Made by a program: the position numbers and the translations under genes
Assembly: GCF_900100295.1 (NCBI RefSeq)
Contig: NZ_FNEV01000008.1
Coordinates: 117,904-181,903 of the forward strand
Length of the DNA stretch: 64,000 nt
Reading direction: 5' to 3'
Source of the DNA: Salimicrobium halophilum
Lineage (GTDB): Bacteria; Bacillota; Bacilli; Bacillales; Halobacillaceae
Part shown: positions 51,693-61,682 of the stretch, in pieces
Layout: every line of letters begins with the position of its first letter
Position numbering within the stretch: position 1 is the stretch's first letter
Notes under the pieces: model-generated
What the model saw: the letters and a program-made list of their open reading frames with translations, nothing else
What the model was told of the DNA's origin: nothing
Database searches by the model: none

Positions 51693-53282
51693 TTAATGCT
51701 TGATTGGACCTGCCTTGGCGATCGTCTCATCAGCATAAGTGAACTTCTTGAAATTTTCATGGAACTGATCGGCCAGTTCCTTTGCCTGCTTATCGTAAGC
51801 GTCTTTATCTTCCCAGGCATTACGTGGAACAAGAACGTCTTCAGGTACCCCTTGGCAACTGGTAGGGATGTTCAATCCAAAGACGGGATCCTGATAAGTT
51901 TCTGTTTCCGTGAATTCTCCGTTCAGCGCTGCTTCTACCATACGGCGGGTGTAGGATAGTTTCATACGCTTGCCGGTTCCGTAAGCACCGCCGCTCCAAC
52001 CGGTATTCACAAGAAAAACTTCCGTCTCGTTTTCATCGATTTTCTGTCCGAGCATTTTTGCATAGACAGAAGGAGGAAGTGGCAGGAACGGTGCTCCGAA
52101 ACAGGAAGAGAACGTAGCCTGTGGTGAAGTGACACCCCGTTCTGTACCTGCAAGCTTACTTGTGTACCCGCTGAGGAAATGATACATCGCTTGTGCTTTT
52201 GTCAATTTGCTGATGGGCGGAAGAACACCTGTAGCATCCGCTGTCAGGAAAATGATCGTCTCCGGATGTCCGGCTTTACTGTCTTTGAGAGCGTTATCGA
52301 TATGGTCGAGCGGATAGGCGACGCGCGTGTTCTCTGTAAGAGAGGTATCAGCGTAGTCCGGTCTTCCGGTACGTGCGTCCAGAATGACATTTTCGAGTAC
52401 GGCTCCGAATCGTACGGCTCTGTAGATGTCCGGTTCACTTTCTTCTGATAGATCTTTCGTTTTAGCGTAGCATCCACCTTCCATATTGAACACGCCCTTA
52501 TCCGACCATCCGTGTTCGTCATCTCCGATCAGAAAGCGTTTCGGATCTGCAGATAATGTCGTCTTTCCTGTTCCGGAAAGGCCGAAGAACAGAGCGGTCT
52601 CTCCGTTTTCATTTACATTCGCTGAGCAGTGCATAGGAAGTACCCCTTCTTTCGGAAGCAGGTAGTTCATGACGGAGAAAATCGATTTCTTGATTTCTCC
52701 TGCATATTGGGTGCCACCGATCAGAACGATTCTATGTTTGAAGGAAACAGTGACGAACACTTCTGAATTGGTACCGTCTGTTTCAGGATCCGCTTTCAAC
52801 CCGGGAGCAGAGAGTACAGTGAAAGCTGCTTCGTGATGGGTTTCCTCTTCTTTATTCGGGCGGATGAACATTTGTCTTGCAAACATATTATGCCACGCGT
52901 ATTCCGTGATGACCTGGATAGGAAGGCGGTAGTCTTCATCTGCCCCAGCAAACCCTTTGAATACGAAGCGCTCGTTCGTTTGTTTCAGGTAATCGATGAC
53001 TTTGTGATACAGATGGAGGAAAGTATCTTCTGTCATCGGCTGGTTTACTTTGCCCCAGTCGACCCGTTCAAAAGTCTCGTCATCCTTCACGATGAATTTG
53101 TCATTCGGAGACCTTCCGGTGTAAGCACCTGTCTCCGCCTGAACGGCCCCGGTGTCTGTCAATGTCCCTTCTTGTCTCTCGATCACTTTTTTGATCAGCG
53201 AAGGAACAGATAGGTGAACGTGAGTTCCATCTGCCTCAAGCAATTCTTCGATGCTTGAGCGGTCACTTCTTGCATGAATCAT
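51693..53282 (-). CDS. pckA: phosphoenolpyruvate carboxykinase (ATP)
   Basis: A 529-residue gluconeogenic enzyme that converts oxaloacetate and ATP to phosphoenolpyruvate. It has the [11 protein letters not shown] substrate loop, the P-loop [11 protein letters not shown], the GDDEHGW metal site and the [10 protein letters not shown] segment. Length is normal for bacterial ATP-type PckA. The minus-strand promoter region carries TGTGTTATACT (53332-53342), which fits the CcpN operator pattern as I recall it. Divergent yuxK and metK lie on the other side, as near B. subtilis metK-pckA. Confidence 0.97.
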   Translation of the reverse strand: MIHARSDRSSIEELLEADGTHVHLSVPSLIKKVIERQEGTLTDTGAVQAETGAYTGRSPNDKFIVKDDETFERVDWGKVNQPMTEDTFLHLYHKVIDYLKQTNERFVFKGFAGADEDYRLPIQVITEYAWHNMFARQMFIRPNKEEETHHEAAFTVLSAPGLKADPETDGTNSEVFVTVSFKHRIVLIGGTQYAGEIKKSIFSVMNYLLPKEGVLPMHCSANVNENGETALFFGLSGTGKTTLSADPKRFLIGDDEHGWSDKGVFNMEGGCYAKTKDLSEESEPDIYRAVRFGAVLENVILDARTGRPDYADTSLTENTRVAYPLDHIDNALKDSKAGHPETIIFLTADATGVLPPISKLTKAQAMYHFLSGYTSKLAGTERGVTSPQATFSSCFGAPFLPLPPSVYAKMLGQKIDENETEVFLVNTGWSGGAYGTGKRMKLSYTRRMVEAALNGEFTETETYQDPVFGLNIPTSCQGVPEDVLVPRNAWEDKDAYDKQAKELADQFHENFKKFTYADETIAKAGPIKH

Positions 53283-53331
53283 CGATATCCCGCCTTTCCT
53301 TAATTCCGCATGAAAGCGATTATTTGTAAAT

Positions 53332-53342
53332 AGTATAACACA
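53332..53342 (-). promoter_or_regulatory. CcpN-type site and -10 of pckA
   Basis: On the minus strand TGTGTTATACT contains the likely -10 TATACT and fits the recalled CcpN consensus TRTGHYATAYW at every position. Confidence 0.5.
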
Positions 53343-53428
53343 TTGTTTTTAATAGTCCACACTGATTTTGAAGTTTTTAAAAAAGGTCGAAATTGCTGTA
53401 CTATATAGGTAAGAGAGGGGAGAAGAGG

Positions 53429-53806
53429 ATGAAGAAATCAGTCGTATTATATGATGCGGAATGTCCTTTGTGTATACGTACAAAGAAGTGGGTGACTCTA
53501 TTTGATTGGAACAATCGCCTCCTGTGGCTATCCCTGCAACAGATGGAAGCTCAAACGGCACTGAGCAGCGAGAAGAAGCAGGAGATCCGGGAGCAGCTCC
53601 ACCTTTATGATCCTGACAGACAGGAGCATATCGGATATGATGCTGTCACATATATATGTAAAGAGTGTCCCCTTTTATACGGATTAGGGAGAATCCTCGG
53701 AGTTCCTGCTATACGGAAGGCGGGGATCCCCGTTTATCGATATATCGCCAACAACAGGTACAGGGTGGGGATCCACGATTGCAAGGATGGATCCTGCTCT
53801 ATATAA
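53429..53806 (+). CDS. yuxK: DCC family thiol-disulfide oxidoreductase (YuxK-like)
   Basis: A 125-residue thioredoxin-like protein of the DCC family. The name-giving start is VVLYDAECPLCIRTKKW with a C-x2-C pair, followed by the late GYDAVTYICKECPLLYGLG block. A role in thiol redox reactions is inferred from fold; no substrate is known. The start follows GAGAGGGGAGAAG. Its stop overlaps the promoter of the metK leader. Confidence 0.88.
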   Translation: MKKSVVLYDAECPLCIRTKKWVTLFDWNNRLLWLSLQQMEAQTALSSEKKQEIREQLHLYDPDRQEHIGYDAVTYICKECPLLYGLGRILGVPAIRKAGIPVYRYIANNRYRVGIHDCKDGSCSI

Positions 53807-53834
53807 TTGACAATCGTTCCTGATTTGATATGAT
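53807..53834 (+). promoter_or_regulatory. promoter of the SAM-riboswitch/metK transcript
   Basis: TTGACA and TATGAT are separated by 16 bases, with TGA before the -10. Confidence 0.7.
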
Positions 53835-53849
53835 AAAATGCGAACGGTA

Positions 53850-54000
53850 ACTCTCTTATCCAGAGTCGGTGGAGGGACAGGCCCTATGAAACCCGGCAAC
53901 CGTCTTCAGACATGGTGCTAACCTGACGCAAGAGGTGTCTCTTGGACGATAAGAGCGAAAGGAAAATGCTCCCTTTCCTCTGTATAAGGAAAGGTTTTTT
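53850..54000 (+). promoter_or_regulatory. SAM-I riboswitch (S-box) of metK
   Basis: P1 pairs CTCTTATC (53853-53860) with GATAAGAG (53948-53955). In between are the S-box landmarks CAGAGTCGGTGGAGGGAC, AAACCCGGCAACC and GGTGCTAACCTGACGCAAG. The terminator is CCTTTCCT/AAGGAAAGG followed by six T (53972-54000). SAM binding should favour termination. A further ~190 bases without clear features separate it from metK. Confidence 0.95.
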
Positions 54001-54194
54001 CTTTTTATCCGGAAGGTTTTCCCTCCCGGTCCTTTGCAGAATAATAGTAATGATGAAACAGGATGTCCCTGACGTAAGTGCTTGTTACATACATGTAGCT
54101 TTTCGGATGATAGTCCTGTAATAAATGATCAGTAGAGATAAGTGCTGGTAAAGAGTACCGTAATCAGAGTATTTTGAAGGAGGAGTCTTGAAGC

Positions 54195-55400
54195 ATGCCT
54201 GTAAATCGCCGATTGTTCACATCTGAATCGGTTACGGAAGGTCACCCCGATAAGATATGTGATCAAATTTCTGATGCCATTCTTGATGAAATATTGAAAG
54301 AGGACCCGAATGCACGGGTGGCCTGTGAAACGGTGGTGACGACCGGACTGGTTCTCGTATCCGGAGAGATCAGTACCACGACGTATGTCGATATCCCGCA
54401 AGTGGTTCGTCGAACAATCAAAGAAATCGGTTATACGAGAGCGAAATTCGGCTTTGACGCTGATACATGTGCGGTACTGACAGCCATTGATGAACAATCT
54501 CCTGATATCGCCGGAGGAGTCGATGAATCGCTCGAGTCGAGAGAAGGTCAGATGAGTGAAGAAGAAATCGACGCGATCGGTGCCGGAGATCAGGGACTTA
54601 TGTTCGGATACGCGACGAATGAAACACCGGAACTGATGCCGCTCCCTATTTCGCTCGCTCATCAGCTCTCGAAGCGCCTGGCTGATGTCCGTAAAGACGA
54701 AACACTTTCTTACCTGCGCCCGGACGGAAAGACGCAGGTAACCGTGGAGTATGATGAAAATAATAAACCGCTGCGTGTGGATACGATTGTCATTTCCACT
54801 CAACACGCAGAGGAAATCATGCTTGAAGATATTAAGAAAGATTTGAGAGAGCACGTGATTGCTCCGGTAGTGCCGGAAGAATTAGTGGATGAAGAAACGA
54901 AGTATATCCTGAACCCGACAGGACGTTTTGTCATCGGTGGCCCTCAGGGGGATGCCGGACTTACAGGAAGAAAAATCATCGTCGATACGTATGGAGGGTA
55001 CGCCCGCCATGGCGGCGGTGCTTTCAGCGGAAAAGATTCCACGAAGGTGGACCGCTCCGCTGCTTATGCTGCGAGGTACGTAGCTAAGAACATCGTGGCG
55101 GCGGGGCTTGCTGATACGTGTGAAGTCCAGCTCGCCTATGCAATCGGTGTAGCGGAACCTGTTTCCATCTCGATTGATACGGACGGCACCGGTAAAGTGA
55201 CCGAAGCTGAACTGGTGAAGGCTGTTCGTGATCTTTTCGATCTCCGTCCGGCAGGCATCATCCGCATGCTAGATCTGAAGCGTCCGATCTACAGGCAGAC
55301 GGCTGCTTATGGACATTTCGGGCGTCCGTCGGATCAATTCCCGTGGGAGAACGTGGATAAAGTGGATATATTGAAAGCGAAGTTGAAAGAAGCGCAGTAA
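54195..55400 (+). CDS. metK: S-adenosylmethionine synthetase MetK
   Basis: A 401-residue enzyme making SAM from methionine and ATP. It has the ATP/Mg segment [29 protein letters not shown] and the [19 protein letters not shown] block with P-loop-like GKD. Length is normal. AAGGAGGAG precedes the ATG. It is preceded by a SAM-I riboswitch, so its own product represses it, as in B. subtilis. Confidence 0.97.
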   Translation: MPVNRRLFTSESVTEGHPDKICDQISDAILDEILKEDPNARVACETVVTTGLVLVSGEISTTTYVDIPQVVRRTIKEIGYTRAKFGFDADTCAVLTAIDEQSPDIAGGVDESLESREGQMSEEEIDAIGAGDQGLMFGYATNETPELMPLPISLAHQLSKRLADVRKDETLSYLRPDGKTQVTVEYDENNKPLRVDTIVISTQHAEEIMLEDIKKDLREHVIAPVVPEELVDEETKYILNPTGRFVIGGPQGDAGLTGRKIIVDTYGGYARHGGGAFSGKDSTKVDRSAAYAARYVAKNIVAAGLADTCEVQLAYAIGVAEPVSISIDTDGTGKVTEAELVKAVRDLFDLRPAGIIRMLDLKRPIYRQTAAYGHFGRPSDQFPWENVDKVDILKAKLKEAQ

Positions 55401-55402
55401 TG

Positions 55403-55457
55403 AAAGAGCTGTCCTGTACGTTACGCAATGTGACGTTCAGCGACAGCTCTTTTTTCT
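55403..55457 (+). terminator. terminator of metK
   Basis: AAGAGCTGTC and GACAGCTCTT form the outer stem, with an inner ACGT/ACGT stem, followed by T run. Confidence 0.85.
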
Positions 55458-55458
55458 T

Positions 55459-55564
55459 CATTTGAGGACGTGAGGGGCATTTTTGCGGACCTTAGGCTGG
55501 TTTTTGCGGACGTTCGACAGAATTCGACGTCTATTTGCGGACTTCGCCCAGAATTTTTGCGGAC
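55459..55564. repeat. tandem TTTTTGCGGAC repeat array
   Basis: Four clear copies of T(T/A)TTTGCGGAC begin at 55480, 55501, 55532 and 55554. A degenerate fifth, ATTTGAGGAC, begins near 55459. Spacing is 21, 21, 31 and 22 bases. The array fills the gap between metK and ytoA. Open frames running through it are artefacts. Confidence 0.75.
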
Positions 55565-55580
55565 CTCTGGCAGGGAATTT

Positions 55581-56099
55581 CTAAACGGAATTCTGCCTCT
55601 CTCTGTAATAGCGACCTTTTTCCACATAACTCTCGCGAATCCGCCTCATTTCCCGGTAATCTTCGTCAGTGAGCTCCCGGACCACTTTTGCCGGACGACC
55701 CATAGCCAGGGTGCCGGCAGGAATGGTTTTGCCGGGAGGCACAAGACTTCCTGCTCCGAGGAATGCCCCTTCTTCTACAGTAGCCCCGTCTAAAACGAGA
55801 GATCCCATCCCTATCAGGGCATTCTTTTTGATCGTAGCCGAGTGAAGTGTGACTTGATGACCGACGGTGACCCCTTCTTCGAGAATCAACGGCATACCCG
55901 GGCTTTGGTGCAGCATGCTCAGGTCCTGGACGTTGGTCCCTTTTCCTATTTTTACAGGAGCGACGTCCCCGCGGATGACTGTTTTGAACCAGATGCTCGC
56001 TTTTTCTTCAATGGTTACATCTCCGGTGATGACGGTATCTTCAGCTATATAAGCCGTGTCGGAGATGGAAGGGTGCTGACCTTTATATTCGCAAATCAT
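55581..56099 (-). CDS. ytoA: gamma-carbonic anhydrase-like hexapeptide protein (YtoA)
   Basis: A 172-residue left-handed beta-helix protein. Repeated hexapeptides run from VITGDVTIEE to LGAGSLVPPGKTIPAG. Three histidines at the family's zinc positions are present: SMLHQS, VGHQVTLHSA. It resembles gamma-carbonic anhydrases of the YrdA/PaaY group, but catalysis is not assured. The ATG has GGAGGTTTTCG upstream. It is divergent from ytpA. Confidence 0.9.
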   Translation of the reverse strand: MICEYKGQHPSISDTAYIAEDTVITGDVTIEEKASIWFKTVIRGDVAPVKIGKGTNVQDLSMLHQSPGMPLILEEGVTVGHQVTLHSATIKKNALIGMGSLVLDGATVEEGAFLGAGSLVPPGKTIPAGTLAMGRPAKVVRELTDEDYREMRRIRESYVEKGRYYRERQNSV

Positions 56100-56161
56100 C
56101 GAAAACCTCCTTATACTGTATAATATATCAAGTATAGCAGACGAAGGGAGAGGGGCAAGAG

Positions 56162-56935
56162 ATGCTGAAAGAATACATAGCTGTAACTCCGAAAGCGGTA
56201 ATCGTCATTGTGCATGGAGCTTTTGAACATGGAGGGCGTTATCAGGCGCTTGCAGAGAAGTTCCAGGCCGATGGCTATTCCGTCGTTGTCGGTGACCTGC
56301 CGGGGCAAGGGGACGAAAAAGGCAGACGCGGACACATTAGAAGTTTCCGTCAGTATATAGAAACGATCGAAGGGTGGGTAACTTACGCCCAGGATACCGA
56401 TCTGCCGGTTTTTCTCCTCGGTCATAGTATGGGTGGGCTTGCGGTCATCCGTACCCTTCAGGAAATGAAGCTGCCTGTGCGTGGTGTTATCCTTTCTTCT
56501 CCTGCACTAGGAATCAAAAATGGAGCAGGGAAACCACTCGAAGCTGTATCCAAAGTTCTCGACAGAGTCTCGCCTACCATGCGGGTTGCCTACCCTTATA
56601 ATCCGGAAATCGTAACGAGAAATGAAAGGGTATGGGAGATGGACCGGAAAGATGATAAAATCCTGGACCAGGTTTCCGTGCGATGGTACAAAGAATTCCA
56701 AAGAGCCATCAAGAAAGCCCATGTCCAAGAAATGTCAAACCTGCCTCTCCTGCTCATGCAGGCAGGAGATGATAAAATGGTGAAGATCAAAGATACAAAG
56801 CGTTGGTTCAACAATCAGGACATGACGGAGAAAGCTTATAAAGAATGGCCGGGATTGTACCACGAGATTTTCAATGAACCGGAGAATGAAAAAGTTTATC
56901 GCTACACACTCAACTTTTTAGAATCGCATCGCTAG
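56162..56935 (+). CDS. ytpA: YtpA-type lysophospholipase / monoacylglycerol lipase
   Basis: A 257-residue alpha/beta hydrolase. Oxyanion VHGAFEHGGRY, nucleophile elbow LGHSMGGLAV and the late GLYHEIFNEPE histidine are seen, as in monoglyceride lipases. In B. subtilis ytpA encodes a phospholipase proposed to make the lysophospholipid antibiotic bacilysocin. The ribosome site is GAAGGGAGAGG. It ends 14 bases before ytpB. Confidence 0.9.
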   Translation: MLKEYIAVTPKAVIVIVHGAFEHGGRYQALAEKFQADGYSVVVGDLPGQGDEKGRRGHIRSFRQYIETIEGWVTYAQDTDLPVFLLGHSMGGLAVIRTLQEMKLPVRGVILSSPALGIKNGAGKPLEAVSKVLDRVSPTMRVAYPYNPEIVTRNERVWEMDRKDDKILDQVSVRWYKEFQRAIKKAHVQEMSNLPLLLMQAGDDKMVKIKDTKRWFNNQDMTEKAYKEWPGLYHEIFNEPENEKVYRYTLNFLESHR

Positions 56936-56949
56936 AGGAGGATATTGTT

Positions 56950-58014
56950 TTGTCGACACATGTACCAAGCCAGCCGGTATCCCTGATGTATCAGGGGTAC
57001 CGCTACATATTTCCGGAAGTGTTCCGGCAACTGGATGAATGGAAAGAAAAAGCGGAGGCTATTCCGGATGATGAATTGAGAAGCCAGGCTCTGGATAGTA
57101 TTGAGCAGAAAGCTTTCCATTGTGAAGGGGGAGGGCTTTTTTCACTCGTTTCGGGTGATGCCTGGAAGCAGACAGTCACGTTTGTCGTAGCTTATCAGAC
57201 CATCTGTGATTATCTTGATAATCTTTGTGACCAGAGTGCTTCCCTCGACCCGCGTGATTTCGAAAGCCTGCACTATGCTCTCGAGGATGCCGTCCATCCG
57301 GAGAATCCGCACAGGGACTATTACTATTACCGGGAAGAGAAAGAGGACGGGGGATATTTGGAGGCTCTCGTGTCCACCTGTCAGGGGATAGTGAAAGAAC
57401 TCCCTTTCTATGAAACGGTGAAACAGGAGGTGGCGGAGCTTAGTGCCCTTTATGGAGAATTCCAAGTGCATAAGCATGTCACTGAAGAAGAGAGGATCCC
57501 GCGTCTCAGAAACTGGCATGAAGAAAATCGAAGTATAGTTCCTGACATGGAATGGTATGAATTTTCAGCTTGTACAGCTTCTACGATGGGGGTATATACG
57601 CTGGTTGCTTATTGCGTAGGAGACCGGGTGAATCAGGAATTGGTGCGACGAGTGAGGAATTGTTATTTCCCTTACATGCAGGGGATGCACATTCTTCTTG
57701 ATTACTATATCGATCAGGCGGAAGATGAAGCGGACGGAGAAATGAATTTCTGTACGTACTATGAATCGAACGAGGACCTGAAGAAGCGGATCGGGGACTT
57801 CATGGATGAAACCGACCGGAAGATCGAAGAAATGCCGGATGCCAAATTTCATCGGATGTTGAGAGAGGGTGTCGTGAGTATGTATCTTGCAGATGAGAAA
57901 GTGAAAGATCTGCCGGGTGCTGCTTCAATGGTTCCTTACCTGTTGAACAAGAGTGGCAGACGTACGTGGTTCTTCTATGCCAATGTGAAAGCTTTTCATA
58001 AATTGAAAGCCTGA
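56950..58014 (+). CDS. ytpB: tetraprenyl-beta-curcumene synthase YtpB
   Basis: A 354-residue DUF2600 protein. It lacks the classical DDxxD but has DYLDNLCD at about 87-94 and a DYYIDQAEDEADGE segment, the acidic pair thought to bind Mg-diphosphate in this large-terpene-cyclase family. In B. subtilis YtpB cyclises C35 heptaprenyl diphosphate to tetraprenyl-beta-curcumene, a step to sesquarterpenes. The start is a TTG 8 bases after GAGGAGG. It is co-transcribed with ytpA. No squalene-hopene-type cyclase for a next step lies in this window. Confidence 0.92.
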   Translation: MSTHVPSQPVSLMYQGYRYIFPEVFRQLDEWKEKAEAIPDDELRSQALDSIEQKAFHCEGGGLFSLVSGDAWKQTVTFVVAYQTICDYLDNLCDQSASLDPRDFESLHYALEDAVHPENPHRDYYYYREEKEDGGYLEALVSTCQGIVKELPFYETVKQEVAELSALYGEFQVHKHVTEEERIPRLRNWHEENRSIVPDMEWYEFSACTASTMGVYTLVAYCVGDRVNQELVRRVRNCYFPYMQGMHILLDYYIDQAEDEADGEMNFCTYYESNEDLKKRIGDFMDETDRKIEEMPDAKFHRMLREGVVSMYLADEKVKDLPGAASMVPYLLNKSGRRTWFFYANVKAFHKLKA

Positions 58015-58036
58015 CCGTAATAGGTCAGGCTTTTTC
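58006..58036. terminator. bidirectional terminator between ytpB and mnmM
   Basis: AAGCCTGACC and GGTCAGGCTT pair, followed by T on the plus side. Confidence 0.85.
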
Positions 58037-58597
58037 TAATGCCAGAATGAAAGGCGCGTTGTTCTTTTGATTGATGAACTGATACCGGAGAACGTGGACG
58101 AATCTCTGATCGAGATAAGAAGCATATTCAATGACACGTTCTTTTTCCTCTTTGCCGCCCTGGTGTCCGTGATAGATGACGAGAACGATCATACTTCCCT
58201 TAGGCATAGCTGCGAGCATCTGATCAATGGCTGTAATCGTCTGATCAGGAGTCGTGACGACCGTTTTATCACTTCCAGGGAGAAAACCGAGGTTGAAGAT
58301 GGCTCCTTTGATTCTGGAGTGGTCCTTCTCCGGGATATGATCCAGGGCCTTCGCATGAGAGGCTTCATGAAGAGTGACCCGGTCGGTCATCCCTTCTTCC
58401 TTCAGTCTATCTGAAGTGGCATCAATCGCTTCCTTCTGAATGTCGAAACCGTAGACATGCCCGTCTTCTCCGACGAGGTTCGCCAGATACAAGGTATCAT
58501 GTCCATTTCCGCAAGTAGCATCGATAGCTATGTCCCCGGGGGAAACGGTTTTCTTCATAAGTTCGTGGGAAAAGGGTAGGATTCGGTCCAATTGCAT
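58025..58597 (-). CDS. mnmM: tRNA methyltransferase MnmM (YtqB)
   Basis: A 190-residue class I SAM methyltransferase. The SAM-binding motif is IDATCGNGHDTLYLA near residue 25, followed by GFDIQKEAID and GAIFNLGFLPGSDK, the conserved NLGFLPG block of YtqB proteins. YtqB was shown to be MnmM, which completes the mnm5s2U34 wobble modification in Gram-positive tRNAs. AAGGAGAAAT precedes the ATG. It is convergent with ytpB. Confidence 0.9.
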   Translation of the reverse strand: MQLDRILPFSHELMKKTVSPGDIAIDATCGNGHDTLYLANLVGEDGHVYGFDIQKEAIDATSDRLKEEGMTDRVTLHEASHAKALDHIPEKDHSRIKGAIFNLGFLPGSDKTVVTTPDQTITAIDQMLAAMPKGSMIVLVIYHGHQGGKEEKERVIEYASYLDQRFVHVLRYQFINQKNNAPFILALEKA

Positions 58598-58653
58598 GAT
58601 ATTTCTCCTTTGTTTCTAAATGATGAAAAATATTATATCACACGCACACAAGA

Positions 58654-58685
58654 AACACCGCCTTTTCTTACTTAGGCGGTGTTCG
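58654..58685 (-). terminator. terminator of the small basic gene
   Basis: On the minus strand ACACCGCC and GGCGGTGT pair, followed by TTCTTGTG. The left arm lies in the last codons. Confidence 0.6.
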
Positions 58686-58799
58686 TTTTGTGGAAGCTCT
58701 TCGTTTTGAAATCGTATCGTAGGCCTTCTTGGCGTATTTCTTCGTTTTCTGAGGGTTTCTTTTGGCGTAAGATACCGCTTTTCGTACTAGATTTCTCAT
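58668..58799 (-). CDS. 43-residue highly basic small protein
   Basis: A small frame with AGAGGTGATCAA as ribosome site. The product starts MRNLVRKAVSYAKRNPQKTK and ends KRTPPK; about a third of residues are Lys or Arg. A helix with amphipathic character is likely, so it could bind nucleic acid or membrane. It stands between mnmM and the leuS leader. I do not recognise the family. Confidence 0.6.
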   Translation of the reverse strand: MRNLVRKAVSYAKRNPQKTKKYAKKAYDTISKRRASTKRTPPK

Positions 58800-58859
58800 T
58801 TGATCACCTCTCTTCTATTATCATTCCCTTCTCTCACCTTCTGAAACGTGGGAAAATAG

Positions 58860-58888
58860 TTGACAAAGAGCCTCTTATTCATTAAGAT
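58860..58888 (+). promoter_or_regulatory. promoter of the leuS T-box transcript
   Basis: TTGACA and TAAGAT are separated by 17 bases. A TATAAT a few bases downstream (58894) has no matching -35. Confidence 0.7.
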
Positions 58889-58900
58889 ACGGGTATAATT

Positions 58901-59130
58901 GCGAAGACGTGGAAGAGGATTAGTAATAGACGAAGGAAGCTCAGAGAGACAGCGGCTGGTGGAAGTTGTCCTTTTTTCGGTTATGAACTCGCCTTGGATG
59001 TTGCAGAAGGGATAAGCTTCTGCCGGTTCAGCCTCCGTTACCGGGATCGAGTGAGCGTAAGAGACGCTAATTTGGGTGGTACCGCGAGATAGAACCTCTC
59101 GTCCCATGGTTATGGGATGAGGGGTTTTTT
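58901..59130 (+). promoter_or_regulatory. T-box leader of leuS, leucine specifier CUC
   Basis: The conserved parts occur in order: stem I with AGAGAGACAGCGGCTGGTGG, the specifier GAA-CTC-GCC with Leu codon CTC at 58988-58990, the T-box TTTGGGTGGTACCGCG (59071-59086) and a terminator made of CTCGTCCCAT/ATGGGATGAG followed by six T (59095-59130). Uncharged tRNA-Leu should prevent termination. Confidence 0.96.
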
Positions 59131-59163
59131 GATATACTTAGAAGATGAACAGGAGGAATAGCA

Positions 59164-61578
59164 ATGGCTTTCAATCATAAAGAGATCGAAAAGAAATGGC
59201 AGTCGCACTGGCTGAATGAAAAGACGTTCAAATCCAGTACGGATACAGATAAAGAGAAATTTTACGCGCTTGACATGTTTCCTTACCCTTCAGGAGCAGG
59301 TCTTCACGTTGGGCACCCGGAAGGATATACAGCGACAGACATCCTTTCAAGAATGAAACGGATGCAAGGATACGAAGTGCTTCATCCGATGGGGTGGGAC
59401 GCATTCGGTCTTCCGGCTGAGCAGCATGCACTCGATACCGGGAATGATCCGGAAGAGTTCACCGCTCATAACATCAACACCTTCCGCCGTCAGATCCAGG
59501 AGCTTGGCTTCTCCTACGATTGGGACCGCGAAATAAATACGACGGACCCGAACTACTACAAATGGACGCAGTGGATCTTTCTGAAACTTTATGAAAAAGG
59601 ACTCGCTTACATAGACGAGGTTCCGGTAAACTGGTGCCCGGCACTTGGCACGGTACTCGCGAATGAAGAAGTCATCGACGGAAAGAGTGAACGGGGCGAT
59701 CATCCGGTGGAACGCCGCCCGATGAAACAATGGATGCTGAAAATCACTGCGTATGCAGATAGACTGCTTGAAGACCTGGAAGATCTTGACTGGCCGGAGA
59801 GCATCAAGGATATGCAGCGCAACTGGATCGGAAAATCGGAAGGGGCGGAAGTCGAGTTCGATATCGACGGACACGGAGAATCGTTCAAAGCTTTCACGAC
59901 ACGTCCGGATACATTGTTCGGAGCGACGTATGCCGTTTTCGCTCCGGAACACCCGTACATCGATAGCATTACGACTCCCGAACAGAAAGAAGCGGTACAG
60001 AAGTATGTGACGGAGGCTCTTCATAAGAGTGATCTTGAACGTACAGACCTTGCTAAAGGAAAAACCGGTGTATTCACAGGAGCTTACGCTATCAACCCGG
60101 TAAATGGTGAAAAACTTCCTATATGGGTGGCCGATTATGTGCTGATGAGCTACGGGAGCGGTGCCATCATGGCTGTTCCTGCTCATGACGAGCGTGACTA
60201 TGAATTCGCGAAGAAATTCGATTTGAAGATCACCCCTGTCGTTGATGGTGGAAATGTGGAAGAAGAGGCTTATACGGAAGATGGTCCACATATCAACTCT
60301 GATTTTCTGAATGGCCTATATAATGACGATGCGATAGCTAAAGCAATCGACTGGCTGGAAGAGAACGGAAAAGGGAAGAGAGAAACGACGTATCGTCTGC
60401 GGGACTGGCTGTTCAGTCGTCAGCGTTACTGGGGAGAGCCGATTCCTATCATCCATTGGGAAGACGGATCGGTTACTCCGGTACCTGAAGAAGAATTACC
60501 GGTGGAACTTCCGAAAACGACAGAAATCAAACCGTCCGGCACCGGCGAGTCTCCACTTGCCAATATTGAGGAGTGGGTGAATGTCACAGACCCTGAAACG
60601 GGAATGAAGGGGCGGAGAGAAACGAACACGATGCCGCAGTGGGCAGGAAGCTGCTGGTATTACCTCCGTTATATCGACCCTGATAATGATGAAATGTTCG
60701 CTGACTTCGAGAAGCTCAAAAAATGGCTTCCGGTGGATATTTATATCGGAGGAGCGGAACATGCCGTACTTCACCTTCTTTATGCCCGTTTCTGGCACAA
60801 AGTCCTTTATGATGCAGGTGTCGTACCTACCAAGGAACCGTTCCAGCAGCTGTTCAACCAGGGAATGATCCTCGGGGAAGGCAATGAGAAGATGAGTAAG
60901 TCCAAAGGGAATGTAGTGAACCCGGACGACATCATCCGTACCCACGGGGCAGATACACTTCGTCTGTACGAAATGTTCATGGGGCCTCTGGAGGCTTCGA
61001 TCGCCTGGTCCGAAAACGGTCTTGAGGGGGCGCGTCGTTTCCTCGACCGTGTATGGAGGCTTATAGCTCCTGAGGGTCAGTTGAATCCTGCAATCAAAGA
61101 AGATGCTGATACGGAAGCTCTGGAGAAAGTTTATCACGAGACGGTGATGAAAGTGACGGAGAACTTCGAACAGCTTCGTTTCAATACAGGGATTTCTCAA
61201 ATGATGGTATTCATCAATGATGCTTATAAAGCGGAGGAACTGCCTAAGTCGTTCATCGAAGGATTCGTGCAGTTGCTTTCCCCGGTGGCACCTCACCTAA
61301 GTGAGGAGATGTGGGAGATCCTCGGTCATGAAGGAACCATCGCTTACGAGCCGTGGCCACAATTCGATCCAGAGAAACTTATAGAAGAAGAAGTCGAAAT
61401 CGTTGTCCAGGTCATGGGCAAAGTCCGTGCTAAAATGATGGTGGACAAAGAAGCCTCGAAGGAAGACCTCGAGAAAGCGGCACTTGAAAATGAAGATGTC
61501 AAACCGTGGCTTGAAGGCAAAACGGTGCGTAAAATCATTGCCGTTCCAGGAAAACTGGTCAATATCGTAGCCAATTAA
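59164..61578 (+). CDS. leuS: leucyl-tRNA synthetase
   Basis: An 804-residue class I synthetase that charges tRNA-Leu. The HIGH signature is HVGH at residues 48-51 and KMSKS is at 576-580. The editing domain (CP1) lies between them, with the threonine-rich [15 protein letters not shown] and the [15 protein letters not shown] segment. Length is normal for bacilli. AGGAGG precedes the ATG. Transcription is controlled by the T-box leader. Confidence 0.98.
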   Translation: MAFNHKEIEKKWQSHWLNEKTFKSSTDTDKEKFYALDMFPYPSGAGLHVGHPEGYTATDILSRMKRMQGYEVLHPMGWDAFGLPAEQHALDTGNDPEEFTAHNINTFRRQIQELGFSYDWDREINTTDPNYYKWTQWIFLKLYEKGLAYIDEVPVNWCPALGTVLANEEVIDGKSERGDHPVERRPMKQWMLKITAYADRLLEDLEDLDWPESIKDMQRNWIGKSEGAEVEFDIDGHGESFKAFTTRPDTLFGATYAVFAPEHPYIDSITTPEQKEAVQKYVTEALHKSDLERTDLAKGKTGVFTGAYAINPVNGEKLPIWVADYVLMSYGSGAIMAVPAHDERDYEFAKKFDLKITPVVDGGNVEEEAYTEDGPHINSDFLNGLYNDDAIAKAIDWLEENGKGKRETTYRLRDWLFSRQRYWGEPIPIIHWEDGSVTPVPEEELPVELPKTTEIKPSGTGESPLANIEEWVNVTDPETGMKGRRETNTMPQWAGSCWYYLRYIDPDNDEMFADFEKLKKWLPVDIYIGGAEHAVLHLLYARFWHKVLYDAGVVPTKEPFQQLFNQGMILGEGNEKMSKSKGNVVNPDDIIRTHGADTLRLYEMFMGPLEASIAWSENGLEGARRFLDRVWRLIAPEGQLNPAIKEDADTEALEKVYHETVMKVTENFEQLRFNTGISQMMVFINDAYKAEELPKSFIEGFVQLLSPVAPHLSEEMWEILGHEGTIAYEPWPQFDPEKLIEEEVEIVVQVMGKVRAKMMVDKEASKEDLEKAALENEDVKPWLEGKTVRKIIAVPGKLVNIVAN

Positions 61579-61582
61579 GACG

Positions 61583-61622
61583 AAGCTTGTCTTCCTTTAA
61601 AGGGGGGGCGAGCTTTCTTCTT
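61583..61622 (+). terminator. terminator of leuS
   Basis: AAGCTTGTC and GGCGAGCTT pair, with two G-U pairs, and the stem extends inward with CCTTT/AAAGG. T-rich sequence follows. Confidence 0.65.
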
Positions 61623-61682
61623 GACTTCTAACTATTATTTAATAAAATAACAATTGCACATCAAAATAAGGAGGATGGTAAA

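Noticed and set aside
55470..55793. Plus-strand frame of 107 codons after metK
   Set aside because: It runs through the TTTTTGCGGAC array and lies antisense to ytoA; its repeated residues come from the DNA repeat.
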